A stretch of DNA of 11,002 nucleotides from Microbacteriaceae bacterium (GCA_024642605.1 JAHEAT010000029.1:1-11002); one strand, 5' to 3'; counted from the stretch's first letter, positions 1 to 7,709 are shown. Numbers and translations: made by a program. Notes: generated from the letters alone by a model not told the origin.

Positions 1-438
1 GATGAGGTGCGCGCGATCGGCGCCGAACTTGGTTTGCCTCACGAAATTGTTCAGCGTCAACCTTTCCCAGGCCCAGGCCTCGGCATTCGCATCGTTGGAG
101 AAGTGAACAAGGCGCGCCTCGATCTGCTGCGCAAAGCCGACGCGATCGTGCGACACGAACTGACCAACGCCGGCCTCGATGGCGAAATCTGGCAGTGCCC
201 CGTTGTGTTGCTAGCGGATGTTCGTTCGGTTGGCGTGCAGGGAGACGGCCGCACATACGGCCACCCGATTGTGCTTCGCCCAGTTTCGAGCGAAGATGCA
301 ATGACCGCCGACTGGACGCGCGTGCCTTATGAACTTCTCGCCAAGATTTCGAACCGCATCACAAACGAAGTTGACGGAGTCAACCGAGTGGTGCTCGACG
401 TAACCTCCAAGCCGCCCGGCACCATCGAGTGGGAGTAA
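1..438 (+). CDS. guaA: GMP synthase (glutamine-hydrolysing), C-terminal part
   Basis: GMP synthase converts XMP to GMP in the cytosol using ATP and glutamine-derived ammonia. Only the last 145 codons are present; the reading frame is open at the first base ([11 protein letters not shown]), so the true start lies upstream. The fragment is the C-terminal dimerisation domain and carries hallmark family segments: [15 protein letters not shown] at about residues 22-36 of the fragment, the [17 protein letters not shown] stretch, the [14 protein letters not shown] stretch, and the near-invariant tail KPPGTIEWE followed by TAA. The end is therefore intact. An internal GTG at base 7 is not the start, because family similarity runs straight through it. 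The next gene begins 29 bases downstream on the same strand. The identification is very secure; the N-terminal amidotransferase and ATP-pyrophosphatase domains are outside the window. Confidence 0.97.
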   Translation, partial: DEVRAIGAELGLPHEIVQRQPFPGPGLGIRIVGEVNKARLDLLRKADAIVRHELTNAGLDGEIWQCPVVLLADVRSVGVQGDGRTYGHPIVLRPVSSEDAMTADWTRVPYELLAKISNRITNEVDGVNRVVLDVTSKPPGTIEWE

Positions 439-460
439 CCAGCCGTTAAGTTGGCTCACC

Positions 461-466
461 TAATCT
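461..466 (+). promoter_or_regulatory. Candidate -10 box (TAATCT) before the GDPD gene
   Basis: TAATCT fits the actinobacterial -10 pattern TANNNT. Its last T is 7 bases before the in-frame GTG at 474 but only 1 base before the ATG at 468. There is no purine-rich Shine-Dalgarno sequence in the guaA-GDPD gap. The spacing would suit a leaderless message starting at GTG 474. No convincing -35 element is visible. This is inference from sequence only. Confidence 0.35.
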
Positions 467-467
467 C

Positions 468-1397
468 ATGAGTGTGAAACCTAAAGTCTTTGGTCATCGA
501 GGGGCTTGCGCCTATCGCCCCGAGAACACTCTCGAATCGTTCAAGCTTGCCTATGATCAGGGCGTGTTCGCGATCGAGTGCGACATCGTGCCAACCAAAG
601 ACCACGTGTTGGTTCTTCGCCACGAAAACGCACTTTCTGGCACAACCGATATAGCTACCCGGACCGAATTCGCCGACCTAAAACGCTCTGGTTATCTAGA
701 CGGGCTCGCGGTTCAAGACTGGTTCACCGAAGACTTCACCCTCGCCGAGATCAAACAACTTCGTGCCATCGAGCGGTTGCCCGAATGGCGGCCGGGCTCT
801 GCAGCGTTCGACGGTCAGTTCGAGGTTCCCACTCTGGCCGAACTGCTCGCCGCCCCGTTTCTGAACAATCGCGCCGTGATTCTCGAGATTAAGCACGGGG
901 CCTACTTCGAAGGGTTGGGTATTCCTGTGCTCGACCTACTGGCTGCCGAAGTTGAAGCTAGCGGATGGCGCGAGCGGGGCATCCGCTTGATCTTTGAATC
1001 ATTCAACCTGGATGTTCTGACTCGCGCCCGCGCCAAACTCGGCGAAATCGGCCAGTATGTCTTTTTGGTTGACCGTGACCACCTGCCGGGCAAGACCCGC
1101 TACGTTAGCGACGAGTTTTTGAGCAACCTTGTTGGCAAGGTGCACGGCGTTAGCTTCGATATCGACCTGCTGCTTGGGCAGAAGCCAGCGTTTTCGAGTG
1201 CTGACTTTGGAGCTCCGACTGGAGTTGTTGAGCGGGCACACGCACTCGGTTTTCAAGTTTTCACCTGGACCGTTCGCGTTGAACAAGCGCTCTACTCGAT
1301 TGAGGAGTACCTGCAGCACTTCATCGATACCTACGCCGACGGAATCTTTACCGACCACCCCGACCTGCTGCTCGGCTATGTCGCCGGTCGCGCCTAA
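468..1397 (+). CDS. Glycerophosphodiester phosphodiesterase (GlpQ/GDPD family), cytoplasmic
   Basis: The GDPD family hydrolyses glycerophosphodiesters released from phospholipids to sn-glycerol 3-phosphate and an alcohol, using bound divalent metal in a TIM barrel. At 309 residues this is a complete single-domain protein. Visible active-site elements are FGHRG (H10, R11), the PENT motif at 18-21, E37-x-D39 and H52 in RHENALSGTTD. Further family elements are FEVPTLAE at about 118-125 and LEIKH (E140, K142), and the C-terminal DGIFTDHPD stretch is the usual last barrel strand. No signal peptide precedes the first strand, so the enzyme should act in the cytosol, unlike periplasmic GlpQ of enterobacteria. 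ATG 468 is given as the start, but GTG 474 (two codons later) is equally good for the protein and better spaced from the TAATCT box. Substrate choice cannot be read from the sequence. Confidence 0.92.
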   Translation: MSVKPKVFGHRGACAYRPENTLESFKLAYDQGVFAIECDIVPTKDHVLVLRHENALSGTTDIATRTEFADLKRSGYLDGLAVQDWFTEDFTLAEIKQLRAIERLPEWRPGSAAFDGQFEVPTLAELLAAPFLNNRAVILEIKHGAYFEGLGIPVLDLLAAEVEASGWRERGIRLIFESFNLDVLTRARAKLGEIGQYVFLVDRDHLPGKTRYVSDEFLSNLVGKVHGVSFDIDLLLGQKPAFSSADFGAPTGVVERAHALGFQVFTWTVRVEQALYSIEEYLQHFIDTYADGIFTDHPDLLLGYVAGRA

Positions 1398-1400
1398 ACT
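1395..1400 (+). promoter_or_regulatory. Candidate -10 box TAAACT overlapping the GDPD stop codon
   Basis: The TAA stop of the phosphodiesterase gene is the first half of TAAACT, a TANNNT-type -10 hexamer. Nine bases separate it from the ATG of pcrA, and the 12-base gap has no Shine-Dalgarno sequence. This suits a leaderless or near-leaderless pcrA transcript. No -35 element is recognisable. The same hexamer recurs at two other gene junctions in the window. Confidence 0.4.
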
Positions 1401-1409
1401 TGCCTAGTC

Positions 1410-3719
1410 ATGACCCAGTTAGATCTTTTCTCAACCCCATCTTCTAGCACCGATTCGCTGCTCGACGGGCTAAATCCGCAGCAGCGTGCCGCGGTGGTCT
1501 ACCGTGGGCAAGCGCTTTTGATTGTGGCTGGAGCAGGCTCGGGTAAAACCAAAGTTCTAACTCACCGAATCGCGCACTTGCTCGCCACCAAAGAGGCGTG
1601 GCCGAGTCAGATTCTCTCAATCACATTCACCAACAAAGCGGCTGGCGAAATGCGTGAGCGCGTTCGTCACCTGCTCGGCGAAGATGCCAACGGCATGTGG
1701 CTAAAAACCTTTCACTCGGCGTGCGTAATGATTCTTCGACGCGAGGCCGAACGACTCGGACACGATCCAAACTTCACCATCTACGACTCCGGCGACAGTC
1801 GTGCGCTGCTAAAGAGACTCATCAAAGAAACTGGAGCAGACATTCACAAGCTGTCGCCAGCCTTGGTGGCGTCGGTTATATCGAATGCTAAAAACGAGCT
1901 TCAAGACGCCGAAGATTATTTGCGCAATGCTGATACAGCCGATCCGGCCGCTCGCATTATTGCTGAGATTTTCTCTCGCTACCAGCGCGAACTCAAGCGC
2001 AACAACGCCTTCGACTTCGACGATCTGATTTCTGAAACCGTTTTTCTGTTTCGCAACTTTCCTGAGGTTGCAGCCCAATATCAGCGCAAGTTTCGGCACA
2101 TTCTCGTCGATGAGTACCAAGACACCAACCACGCTCAATACGCTCTGATTCGCGAACTGACCAAAGCCGTGCCAGCCGAATTTGCCGAGGTTAATGGCCG
2201 CACCGGCGAGGTGTTCGGCCCGGCATCGCTAACAGTGGTGGGCGACAGCGACCAGTCGATTTATGCGTTTCGCGGTGCCGATATTAGAAACATCACTGAG
2301 TTCGAAAAAGATTTTCCTGGCGCAAAGACCATCCTGCTAGAACAGAACTACCGTTCAACCCAACACATTCTCGACGCAGCGAACGCAGTTATTTCACACA
2401 ACTTCGACCGACCAAACAAGAACCTCTTCACCGATAGCGGCGCAGGTGAAAAACTCACCGGCTATACCGGCTATTCGGCACACGACGAGGCGCAGTTCAT
2501 CGCCGACGAGATCAACCAGGCTCACCGCGAAGGCCGCAACTACGGCGACGTTGCGGTGTTCTACCGAACCAACGCTCAAACCCGTGCACTCGAAGAAATC
2601 TTCATTCGAGCAGGTGTTCCTTATCGCGTTGTAGGCGGCACCAAATTCTATGAGCGTCAAGAAATCAAAGATGCCTTCGGCTATTTGGTGGCCATCGCAA
2701 ACGCTCGAGACGATCTAGCCACTCGACGCATTTTGAACGTGCCAAAGCGAGGTATCGGCGACGCAACCGAAACCCAGCTGGCAAGTTTCGCCGAGCGCAA
2801 CGGCATCTCGGTGCGCCAAGCACTCGATTTTGTTGACGAAATGGGTTTTGGCCCAAAGATCACCGGCTCGATTAGGCAACTCGCCGACCTGCTAACTGAA
2901 ATCTCGGCCACAATCGAAAACGAGCCGGTCGACATGGTGCTCAAGAACGTGCTCAACCGCAGCGGATACCTCGATGCGTTGCGCGCCAGCCGCGATCCTC
3001 AAGACGAGGCTCGTGTTGAGAACCTTGAAGAGCTCGTTTCGGTGGCTAAGGAATTCCAGCGCAATAATCCGGAAGGTCGCTTGCCAGACTTTTTGAACGA
3101 AGTGGCTCTAGTGGCCGCTGCCGATGACCTAGACGACGAATCGGGCACGGTTTCGCTGATGACCTTGCACACCGCAAAGGGCCTTGAGTACCCAATCGTT
3201 TTCTTGGCCGGCCTTGAAGAAGGGTTGCTACCGCACCGAATGTCGTTTACCGTTGCCGGCGGAATGGCTGAAGAGCGAAGACTGTTCTACGTGGGCATCA
3301 CCCGAGCCAAAGAGCGTCTGTATCTGAGCCTCGCGTTGAGCCGTTCGCTCTATGGTGAAAGCGAAGCATCGACGCCCTCTCGCTATTTGCAAGAAATACC
3401 AACCCACCTTGTGGAATGGCGCGAATCGGGTGCTGGGCGCGGGGGAGTACCGCGGGCTTACACCGCCTCAATTGCTGAGTCCACGGGTTTTCGAAGCGTC
3501 GAGAAACCTAAAACCGAGTGGGCCGGCGCTATCACCACGGTGCGCAACAACGAGGGGTTGCAACTGGCTGCCGGCGACATGGTTGCGCACGACGCATTTG
3601 GCAAAGGAAAGGTGGTTTCAACCCAGGGTGAGGGTTCAAAACAGACCGCCGAAATAAACTTCGGCAGCAACGGCGTGAAGCGGCTGTTAGTTAAAGTTGC
3701 CCCCATTACAAAGCTCTAA
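1410..3719 (+). CDS. pcrA: ATP-dependent 3'-5' DNA helicase PcrA/UvrD1 (superfamily 1A)
   Basis: The protein is a superfamily 1 helicase acting in nucleotide excision repair, replication-fork clearance and transcription-coupled events. It has 769 residues and all SF1A motifs in order: Q motif LNPQQRAAV (21-29); Walker A GAGSGKT (K46, T47); motif Ia ITFTNKAAGEM; FHSACVMIL; Walker B DEYQD (234-238); motif III GDSDQSIYAFRG from 278; motif IV QNYRST (N313, Y314, R315); motif V TLHTAKGLEY (585-594); motif VI GITRAKERL with R632. The C-terminal about 50 residues (from G722, GDMVAHDAFGKGKV) are the Tudor-like module that contacts RNA polymerase in this family. The N-terminus has a short extension containing QLDLF (3-7), a match to the beta-clamp-binding consensus. 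There is a single cysteine, C105. The start is ATG 1410, 12 bases after the previous stop and without an RBS. The neighbouring sucC matches the uvrD1-sucCD order of mycobacteria. PcrA and UvrD1 are names for the same orthologue. Confidence 0.97.
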   Translation: MTQLDLFSTPSSSTDSLLDGLNPQQRAAVVYRGQALLIVAGAGSGKTKVLTHRIAHLLATKEAWPSQILSITFTNKAAGEMRERVRHLLGEDANGMWLKTFHSACVMILRREAERLGHDPNFTIYDSGDSRALLKRLIKETGADIHKLSPALVASVISNAKNELQDAEDYLRNADTADPAARIIAEIFSRYQRELKRNNAFDFDDLISETVFLFRNFPEVAAQYQRKFRHILVDEYQDTNHAQYALIRELTKAVPAEFAEVNGRTGEVFGPASLTVVGDSDQSIYAFRGADIRNITEFEKDFPGAKTILLEQNYRSTQHILDAANAVISHNFDRPNKNLFTDSGAGEKLTGYTGYSAHDEAQFIADEINQAHREGRNYGDVAVFYRTNAQTRALEEIFIRAGVPYRVVGGTKFYERQEIKDAFGYLVAIANARDDLATRRILNVPKRGIGDATETQLASFAERNGISVRQALDFVDEMGFGPKITGSIRQLADLLTEISATIENEPVDMVLKNVLNRSGYLDALRASRDPQDEARVENLEELVSVAKEFQRNNPEGRLPDFLNEVALVAAADDLDDESGTVSLMTLHTAKGLEYPIVFLAGLEEGLLPHRMSFTVAGGMAEERRLFYVGITRAKERLYLSLALSRSLYGESEASTPSRYLQEIPTHLVEWRESGAGRGGVPRAYTASIAESTGFRSVEKPKTEWAGAITTVRNNEGLQLAAGDMVAHDAFGKGKVVSTQGEGSKQTAEINFGSNGVKRLLVKVAPITKL

Positions 3720-3722
3720 ACT
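3717..3722 (+). promoter_or_regulatory. Candidate -10 box TAAACT overlapping the pcrA stop codon, upstream of sucC
   Basis: The pcrA stop TAA runs into ACT to give TAAACT, followed directly by TATACA (3723-3728), so either hexamer could serve as a -10 for sucCD. A start near 3729-3735 would give a leader of roughly 30-36 bases before the sucC GTG. A TTGCCC at 3697-3702 is the only -35-like word nearby, and its spacing to TAAACT (14 bases) is too short and to TATACA (20 bases) too long. It is a weak prediction. Confidence 0.3.
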
Positions 3723-3764
3723 TATACAGGTGCAATCGCACAAAAAGCCGAATGGAAAATCACA

Positions 3765-4922
3765 GTGGATCTATTTGAGTATCAGGCTCGCGACATATTC
3801 GAGTCTTATGGCGTACCGGTTCTACAAGGACTAATCGCCGACACCCCTGAAGAAGCCGAAGCCGCAGCCGCCAAAATTGGTGGAGTTGTAGTTGTCAAGG
3901 CGCAGGTTAAAGCGGGGGGTCGCGGCAAGGCCGGCGGCGTAAAGGTTGCTAAGACCCCAGCCGAAGCTCGTGAGCACGCCGAGAACATTCTTAAGCTCAC
4001 CATCAAGGGCCACCCAGTAAAACGCGTCATGATCGCGCAGGGTGCAGCTATCGACCAGGAATACTACTTCTCGGTACTGCTCGACAGAGCAAACCGCACC
4101 TTTCTTTCGCTATGCAGCGTTGAAGGTGGTATGGAAATTGAGCAACTAGCCGAAGAACGCCCAGATGCTCTTGCCAAGATCGCTATCAACGCCCTCACTG
4201 GCATCGACTTAGCCAAGGCTCGCGAAATCGCCCTAGCCGGTCACTTTCCAACCGAACTAGCCGATAAGGTTGCCCCGGTAATCGTCAAGCTGTACGAAGT
4301 TTTCGTAAAAGAGGACGCAACTCTGGTTGAAGTAAACCCGCTGGTTCTAACCAAAGACGGCGAAATCGTTGCTCTCGACGGCAAGGTGTCGCTCGACGAA
4401 AACGCTGAGTTCCGTCACAGCCGCGAAGAAATGGAACGCGACGTACTCGACCCGCTAGAGGCAAAAGCCAAGGCGTGGAACCTCAACTACGTGAAGCTCG
4501 ACGGTCAGGTTGGCGTTATCGGTAACGGTGCGGGGCTCACCATGTCGACCCTAGACGTAGTTGCCTACGCCGGGGAGCGTCACGGTGGCGTCAAGCCAGC
4601 CAACTTTCTCGACCTCGGCGGCGGTGCCTCATCGGAGGTAATGGCTAACGGTCTCGACGTTATTCTCGGAGACGAGCAGGTAAAGAGCGTGTTCGTAAAC
4701 GTCTTCGGTGGCATCACCGCCTGCGACGCAGTTGCAAACGGCATCGTCGGTGCACTCACCAAGTTGGGTGCAACTGCATCTAAGCCAATCGTGGTTCGCC
4801 TCGACGGCAACAACGTGGCCGAAGGCCGCCGCATCCTCGCCGAGTATGCACACCCGCTGGTTACAGTGGCGCAAACCATGGATGAAGCTGCCGACAAGGC
4901 CGCCGAGTTGGCAAACAAGTAA
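3765..4922 (+). CDS. sucC: Succinyl-CoA synthetase (ADP/GDP-forming) beta subunit
   Basis: The beta subunit carries the ATP-grasp nucleotide site and joins the alpha subunit to interconvert succinyl-CoA and succinate with nucleotide triphosphate formation in the TCA cycle. It has 385 residues, close to the E. coli length of 388. Visible elements are the N-terminal [13 protein letters not shown], nucleotide-binding K45 and [10 protein letters not shown] (51-60), metal-binding E189-V-N191 (EVNPLV) and D205 (LDGKVSLD). Further on come [12 protein letters not shown] from 253, FLDLGGGA, and the NVFGGIT loop (312-318) of the CoA-ligase domain. Initiation is at GTG 3765; a modest GGAAA (3754-3758) lies 6 bases upstream, and residue 1 matches the usual family start. 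It lies 20 bases before sucD, clearly one operon. Nucleotide preference (ATP or GTP) cannot be decided by eye. Confidence 0.97.
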   Translation: MDLFEYQARDIFESYGVPVLQGLIADTPEEAEAAAAKIGGVVVVKAQVKAGGRGKAGGVKVAKTPAEAREHAENILKLTIKGHPVKRVMIAQGAAIDQEYYFSVLLDRANRTFLSLCSVEGGMEIEQLAEERPDALAKIAINALTGIDLAKAREIALAGHFPTELADKVAPVIVKLYEVFVKEDATLVEVNPLVLTKDGEIVALDGKVSLDENAEFRHSREEMERDVLDPLEAKAKAWNLNYVKLDGQVGVIGNGAGLTMSTLDVVAYAGERHGGVKPANFLDLGGGASSEVMANGLDVILGDEQVKSVFVNVFGGITACDAVANGIVGALTKLGATASKPIVVRLDGNNVAEGRRILAEYAHPLVTVAQTMDEAADKAAELANK

Positions 4923-4925
4923 GCG

Positions 4926-4932
4926 AGAAGGA
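4926..4932 (+). promoter_or_regulatory. Ribosome binding site of sucD (AGAAGGA)
   Basis: AGAAGGA in the 20-base sucC-sucD gap lies 10 bases before ATG 4943. It is one of the few clear Shine-Dalgarno sequences here, as expected for a gene translated from inside an operon message. Confidence 0.75.
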
Positions 4933-4942
4933 TCACTAAATC

Positions 4943-5830
4943 ATGGCTATTTTTCTAGATGAAAACTCGCGAATCATCGTTCAGGGAATGACCGGCAGCG
5001 AGGGCATGAAGCACACCACTCGCATGCTCGCCGGCGGATCGAACGTTGTTGGCGGAGTAAACCCGCGCAAGGCCGGCGAAACCGTTGAAATCGATGGTCA
5101 CAGCCTGCCTGTGTTTGGCACCGTGGCCGAGGCTATGGCAGCTACCGGAGCAAACGTATCGGTGCTCTTCGTTCCACCAGCCTTCTCAAAGGCCGCAGTG
5201 GTTGAGGCAATCGACGCCGAGATTCCACTCGCAGTGGTAATCACCGAAGGCATTCCGGTTCACGACGCAGCAGCCTTCTGGGCCTACGCAGGTGAGAAGG
5301 GAAACAAGACTCGCATCATCGGCCCTAACTGCCCTGGCATCATCACCCCGGGTCGTTCAAACGCCGGCATCATTCCGGCAACCATCAGCGGCCCTGGACC
5401 AATCGGGTTGGTGTCGAAGTCGGGAACCTTGACCTACCAAATGATGTACGAACTGCGCGACATCGGAATCTCGACCGCAATCGGTATTGGCGGCGACCCG
5501 ATCATCGGCACAACCCACATCGATGCGCTGGCAGCTTTCGAAGCCGACCCAGAAACCAAGGCCATCGTGTTGATTGGTGAAATCGGAGGCGACGCCGAAG
5601 AGCGCGCCGCTGCCTACATCAAAGACCACGTAACCAAGCCAGTGGTTGCCTACGTTGCGGGCTTCACTGCCCCAGAGGGCAAAACCATGGGCCACGCCGG
5701 TGCGATTGTTTCTGGCTCAGCCGGAACCGCGCAGGCCAAGAAAGAAGCCTTCGAAGCCGTTGGCGTAAAGGTTGGCAAAACCCCAAGCGAAACCGCAGCG
5801 CTTATGCGCGAGGTTTACCAGGCACTCTAA
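4943..5830 (+). CDS. sucD: Succinyl-CoA synthetase alpha subunit
   Basis: The alpha subunit binds CoA in an N-terminal Rossmann fold and carries the phosphorylated active-site histidine. It has 295 residues, full length for the family. [11 protein letters not shown] (15-25) is the CoA-binding loop in the form typical of actinobacteria. GPNCPGI starts at 127, KSGTLTYQM lies in the mid-domain, and GEIGG carries E213. GHAGAI carries the active-site H251; the 38-residue spacing between E213 and H251 equals that of E208 and H246 in the E. coli subunit. The start ATG 4943 is fixed by the AGAAGGA site upstream and by the usual N-terminus ([15 protein letters not shown]). It forms an operon with sucC. 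The stop TAA lies 6 bases before the next gene, so co-transcription with the DUF6350 gene is possible. Confidence 0.97.
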   Translation: MAIFLDENSRIIVQGMTGSEGMKHTTRMLAGGSNVVGGVNPRKAGETVEIDGHSLPVFGTVAEAMAATGANVSVLFVPPAFSKAAVVEAIDAEIPLAVVITEGIPVHDAAAFWAYAGEKGNKTRIIGPNCPGIITPGRSNAGIIPATISGPGPIGLVSKSGTLTYQMMYELRDIGISTAIGIGGDPIIGTTHIDALAAFEADPETKAIVLIGEIGGDAEERAAAYIKDHVTKPVVAYVAGFTAPEGKTMGHAGAIVSGSAGTAQAKKEAFEAVGVKVGKTPSETAALMREVYQAL

Positions 5831-5836
5831 ACAGCT

Positions 5837-7099
5837 GTGGCGAAGAGCGCATCGGGTACCACTCGGAGGCTAACCCTCCTGGTTGGTGCTTTGGATGCGC
5901 TCTTTGTCGTTGCTCTCACCTTCGTAATACTTATCGCCCTCGGCACCACGGTGTGGTTGGTTGAAAACGACCCCGAGATTCCGTGGGTGCTATCGCTGCA
6001 AACCGTAACTAACCTCTGGTTTGTCGCACACGGCGTTGGTATTCACGTTGGCGAGCAAACCCTCGCCGGCATTGCCACCCCCGCCTTCAACTTCGCTTTT
6101 GCACCGTTGCTACTGCTGTTTGGCGTTTATCTCTTTGGCCGTCGCACCGCCAAGAAACTCGAGGGGGCAGCCGAATATTGGCCGGGATGGCTCGGCGCAT
6201 TCGCCGTCTACCTAATCGCTTCGGTGGTTCTCACGCCTATTGCCTCGAGCCAGACGGTGCATCCAGATTCTAGCCAGGCAGCCGCATTTCCGGCGCTGCT
6301 ATACGTGGGTTCGATTGTGGTTACCAACCTGTTCTCTAAGGTTGGTCGCGATTCAGAGGCAGTTGAAAACCTTTGGTGGCGCCAGTGGTGGCAGCAGCGC
6401 ACCGACCGCGCAGGATGGTTCTTCGCCTCGGTGTCTGGCCCGGCTCTTCGCGCTGGCACGGCAGTGGTGGTTGGGTTGCTCGCGGTTTCGGCACTCTGGA
6501 TCGGCGTAAGTTTGGGCTTCCACTGGATTGCCGTAACGCGTCTCTATGAAGGTTTGCAGGTGAGCGCCATCGGCGGTATCGCGGTGACCCTCGGCCAGTT
6601 GGCACTGTTACCCAACCTGATAGTCTTTGGGGCTTCGTGGTTTACCGGAGTCGGTTTTGCCGTCGGCACCGGCTCTTCGGTTTCTCCGTTCGGCACCGAA
6701 CTCGGTCCAATTCCGGCCCTGCCGATTTTTGGGGGACTACCGATTGGCGATAACTTCTTGGGCCTAACTGCAATTGTCGTTCCTGTGGCTCTCGCACTGG
6801 TAGCCACCATTCTCATTCGCCGCCACACCGCAGAGATTCGATTTCACTTTGCCTCACCGCTGAGTGCTGCGCTTTCGCTTGGATTGGCCATTGGTTTGGT
6901 GGCCGCTATAGAATTTGCAATCATCACCTGGGTAGCCAGCGGCAGCATTGGCCCGGGTCGCTTGGCAACCTTCGGAGTCACTCCTTGGCTCGCGGCTGCG
7001 GTGATTTTTGCCGAAGTAGCACCCGTTGCTTTTTTGGCCGCTTTCTACAGCGCTCGCCCCGAAAAGGCAGCGCCGATTCCCGACTACCTCAAACGGTAA
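5837..7099 (+). CDS. perM: DUF6350 polytopic membrane protein, PerM-like
   Basis: This is an integral membrane protein of 420 residues with about nine hydrophobic segments, roughly at 13-41, 81-101, 117-135, 151-168, 206-230, 245-278, 308-327, 341-366 and 382-404. The central block with LLPNLIVFGASWFTG, GFAVGTGSSVSPFG, and then P-rich IPALPIFGGLP (about 257-302) is the recognisable core of this actinobacterial family. In M. tuberculosis the protein in the same place between sucD and purN is PerM (Rv0955), reported to support cell division by stabilising the divisome protein FtsB. Orthology here is inferred from position, topology and the core block, and the cell-division role is carried over by analogy. 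The start GTG 5837 is 6 bases after the sucD stop and has no Shine-Dalgarno sequence, so translation may depend on ribosomes ending sucD. The segment between 136 and 205 is hydrophilic and Trp-rich (LWWRQWWQQR) and probably cytosolic. The symbol is tentative. Confidence 0.82.
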   Translation: MAKSASGTTRRLTLLVGALDALFVVALTFVILIALGTTVWLVENDPEIPWVLSLQTVTNLWFVAHGVGIHVGEQTLAGIATPAFNFAFAPLLLLFGVYLFGRRTAKKLEGAAEYWPGWLGAFAVYLIASVVLTPIASSQTVHPDSSQAAAFPALLYVGSIVVTNLFSKVGRDSEAVENLWWRQWWQQRTDRAGWFFASVSGPALRAGTAVVVGLLAVSALWIGVSLGFHWIAVTRLYEGLQVSAIGGIAVTLGQLALLPNLIVFGASWFTGVGFAVGTGSSVSPFGTELGPIPALPIFGGLPIGDNFLGLTAIVVPVALALVATILIRRHTAEIRFHFASPLSAALSLGLAIGLVAAIEFAIITWVASGSIGPGRLATFGVTPWLAAAVIFAEVAPVAFLAAFYSARPEKAAPIPDYLKR

Positions 7100-7102
7100 A
7101 CT
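7097..7102 (+). promoter_or_regulatory. Candidate -10 box TAAACT overlapping the DUF6350 stop codon; leaderless purN start
   Basis: TAA of the DUF6350 gene plus ACT makes TAAACT. Exactly 6 bases (7103-7108) separate it from the purN ATG, which places the first base of the start codon where transcription normally begins after a TANNNT hexamer. The 9-base gap has no Shine-Dalgarno sequence. This is the best-spaced leaderless candidate in the window, although no -35 element is visible. Confidence 0.5.
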
Positions 7103-7108
7103 AGACCA

Positions 7109-7690
7109 ATGTTGTCGGTGGTCGTTCTCATTTCGGGGTCAGGTTCTAACCTGCGTGCCCTGCTCAACGCCACTCAAAACCCACTCTTCGGCGTCAAGGT
7201 TCGTGCCGTCGGAGCCGACAACCCAGCCACGGGATTAGAGCACGCAGAACTTTTTGGGGTTCCGACATTTGTTGTTGAACCGGGTCGATTCGAAAGCCGC
7301 GAACAGTGGGCCGAGGCTCTGCTTGCTAATGTGCAACACTTCGAGCCAGACCTGGTGGTTCTCGCCGGATTCATGCGTATATTGCCGCCAGCCTTTGTTG
7401 CTGCGCTTAGCCCAAATCTAATCAACACGCATCCATCGCTGCTGCCAGATTTTCCTGGAGCACACGCGGTTCGCGATGCACTCGCTGCCGGTGCAACTCG
7501 CACCGGAGTGACCATTCACGTTGTCGACGAGGGTGTCGATACCGGACCACAGCTTAAGCAAGCTGAGGTTCTTGTTCTGCCGGGCGAAACCGAAGCACAA
7601 CTTCACGAACGAATCAAGCAGGTCGAACGCGAACTGCTCGTCGATGTGGTGCGCGAAATCGCCGAGCAGAAGCGTTCACTGCCCGCATAG
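7109..7690 (+). CDS. purN: Phosphoribosylglycinamide formyltransferase (GAR transformylase, 10-formyl-THF dependent)
   Basis: PurN transfers the formyl group of 10-formyltetrahydrofolate to GAR, the third step of purine synthesis. It has 193 residues, single-domain. The N-terminal phosphate-binding loop is [12 protein letters not shown] (8-19). The folate/GAR pocket is LAGFMRIL (85-92). Catalytic residues are all present: N106 and H108 in [10 protein letters not shown]137 and D144 in [11 protein letters not shown]. They fall at the same numbers as N106, H108 and D144 of the E. coli enzyme, so the ATG 7109 start is well placed. There is no RBS, and a leaderless start from TAAACT is proposed. 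It is followed after 25 bases by purH, its pathway partner, and the two genes almost certainly share a message. PurT, the formate-dependent alternative, is an ATP-grasp enzyme and does not fit. Confidence 0.96.
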   Translation: MLSVVVLISGSGSNLRALLNATQNPLFGVKVRAVGADNPATGLEHAELFGVPTFVVEPGRFESREQWAEALLANVQHFEPDLVVLAGFMRILPPAFVAALSPNLINTHPSLLPDFPGAHAVRDALAAGATRTGVTIHVVDEGVDTGPQLKQAEVLVLPGETEAQLHERIKQVERELLVDVVREIAEQKRSLPA

Positions 7691-7703
7691 CAATACCTAC
7701 AAC

Positions 7704-7709
7704 GAAAGG
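7704..7709 (+). promoter_or_regulatory. Ribosome binding site of purH (GAAAGG), deciding the start
   Basis: GAAAGG lies 6 bases before GTG 7716 in the 25-base purN-purH gap. It supports GTG 7716 as the start. The frame is open further upstream, but using a start there would put about 170 bases of purH inside purN with no family similarity. Confidence 0.7.

Noticed and set aside
3730..3741. Hairpin GTGCAATCGCAC after pcrA as a possible terminator.
   Set aside because: The stem is only 4 bp and is followed by AAAAA, not a T-run. It cannot act as an intrinsic terminator on the + strand.
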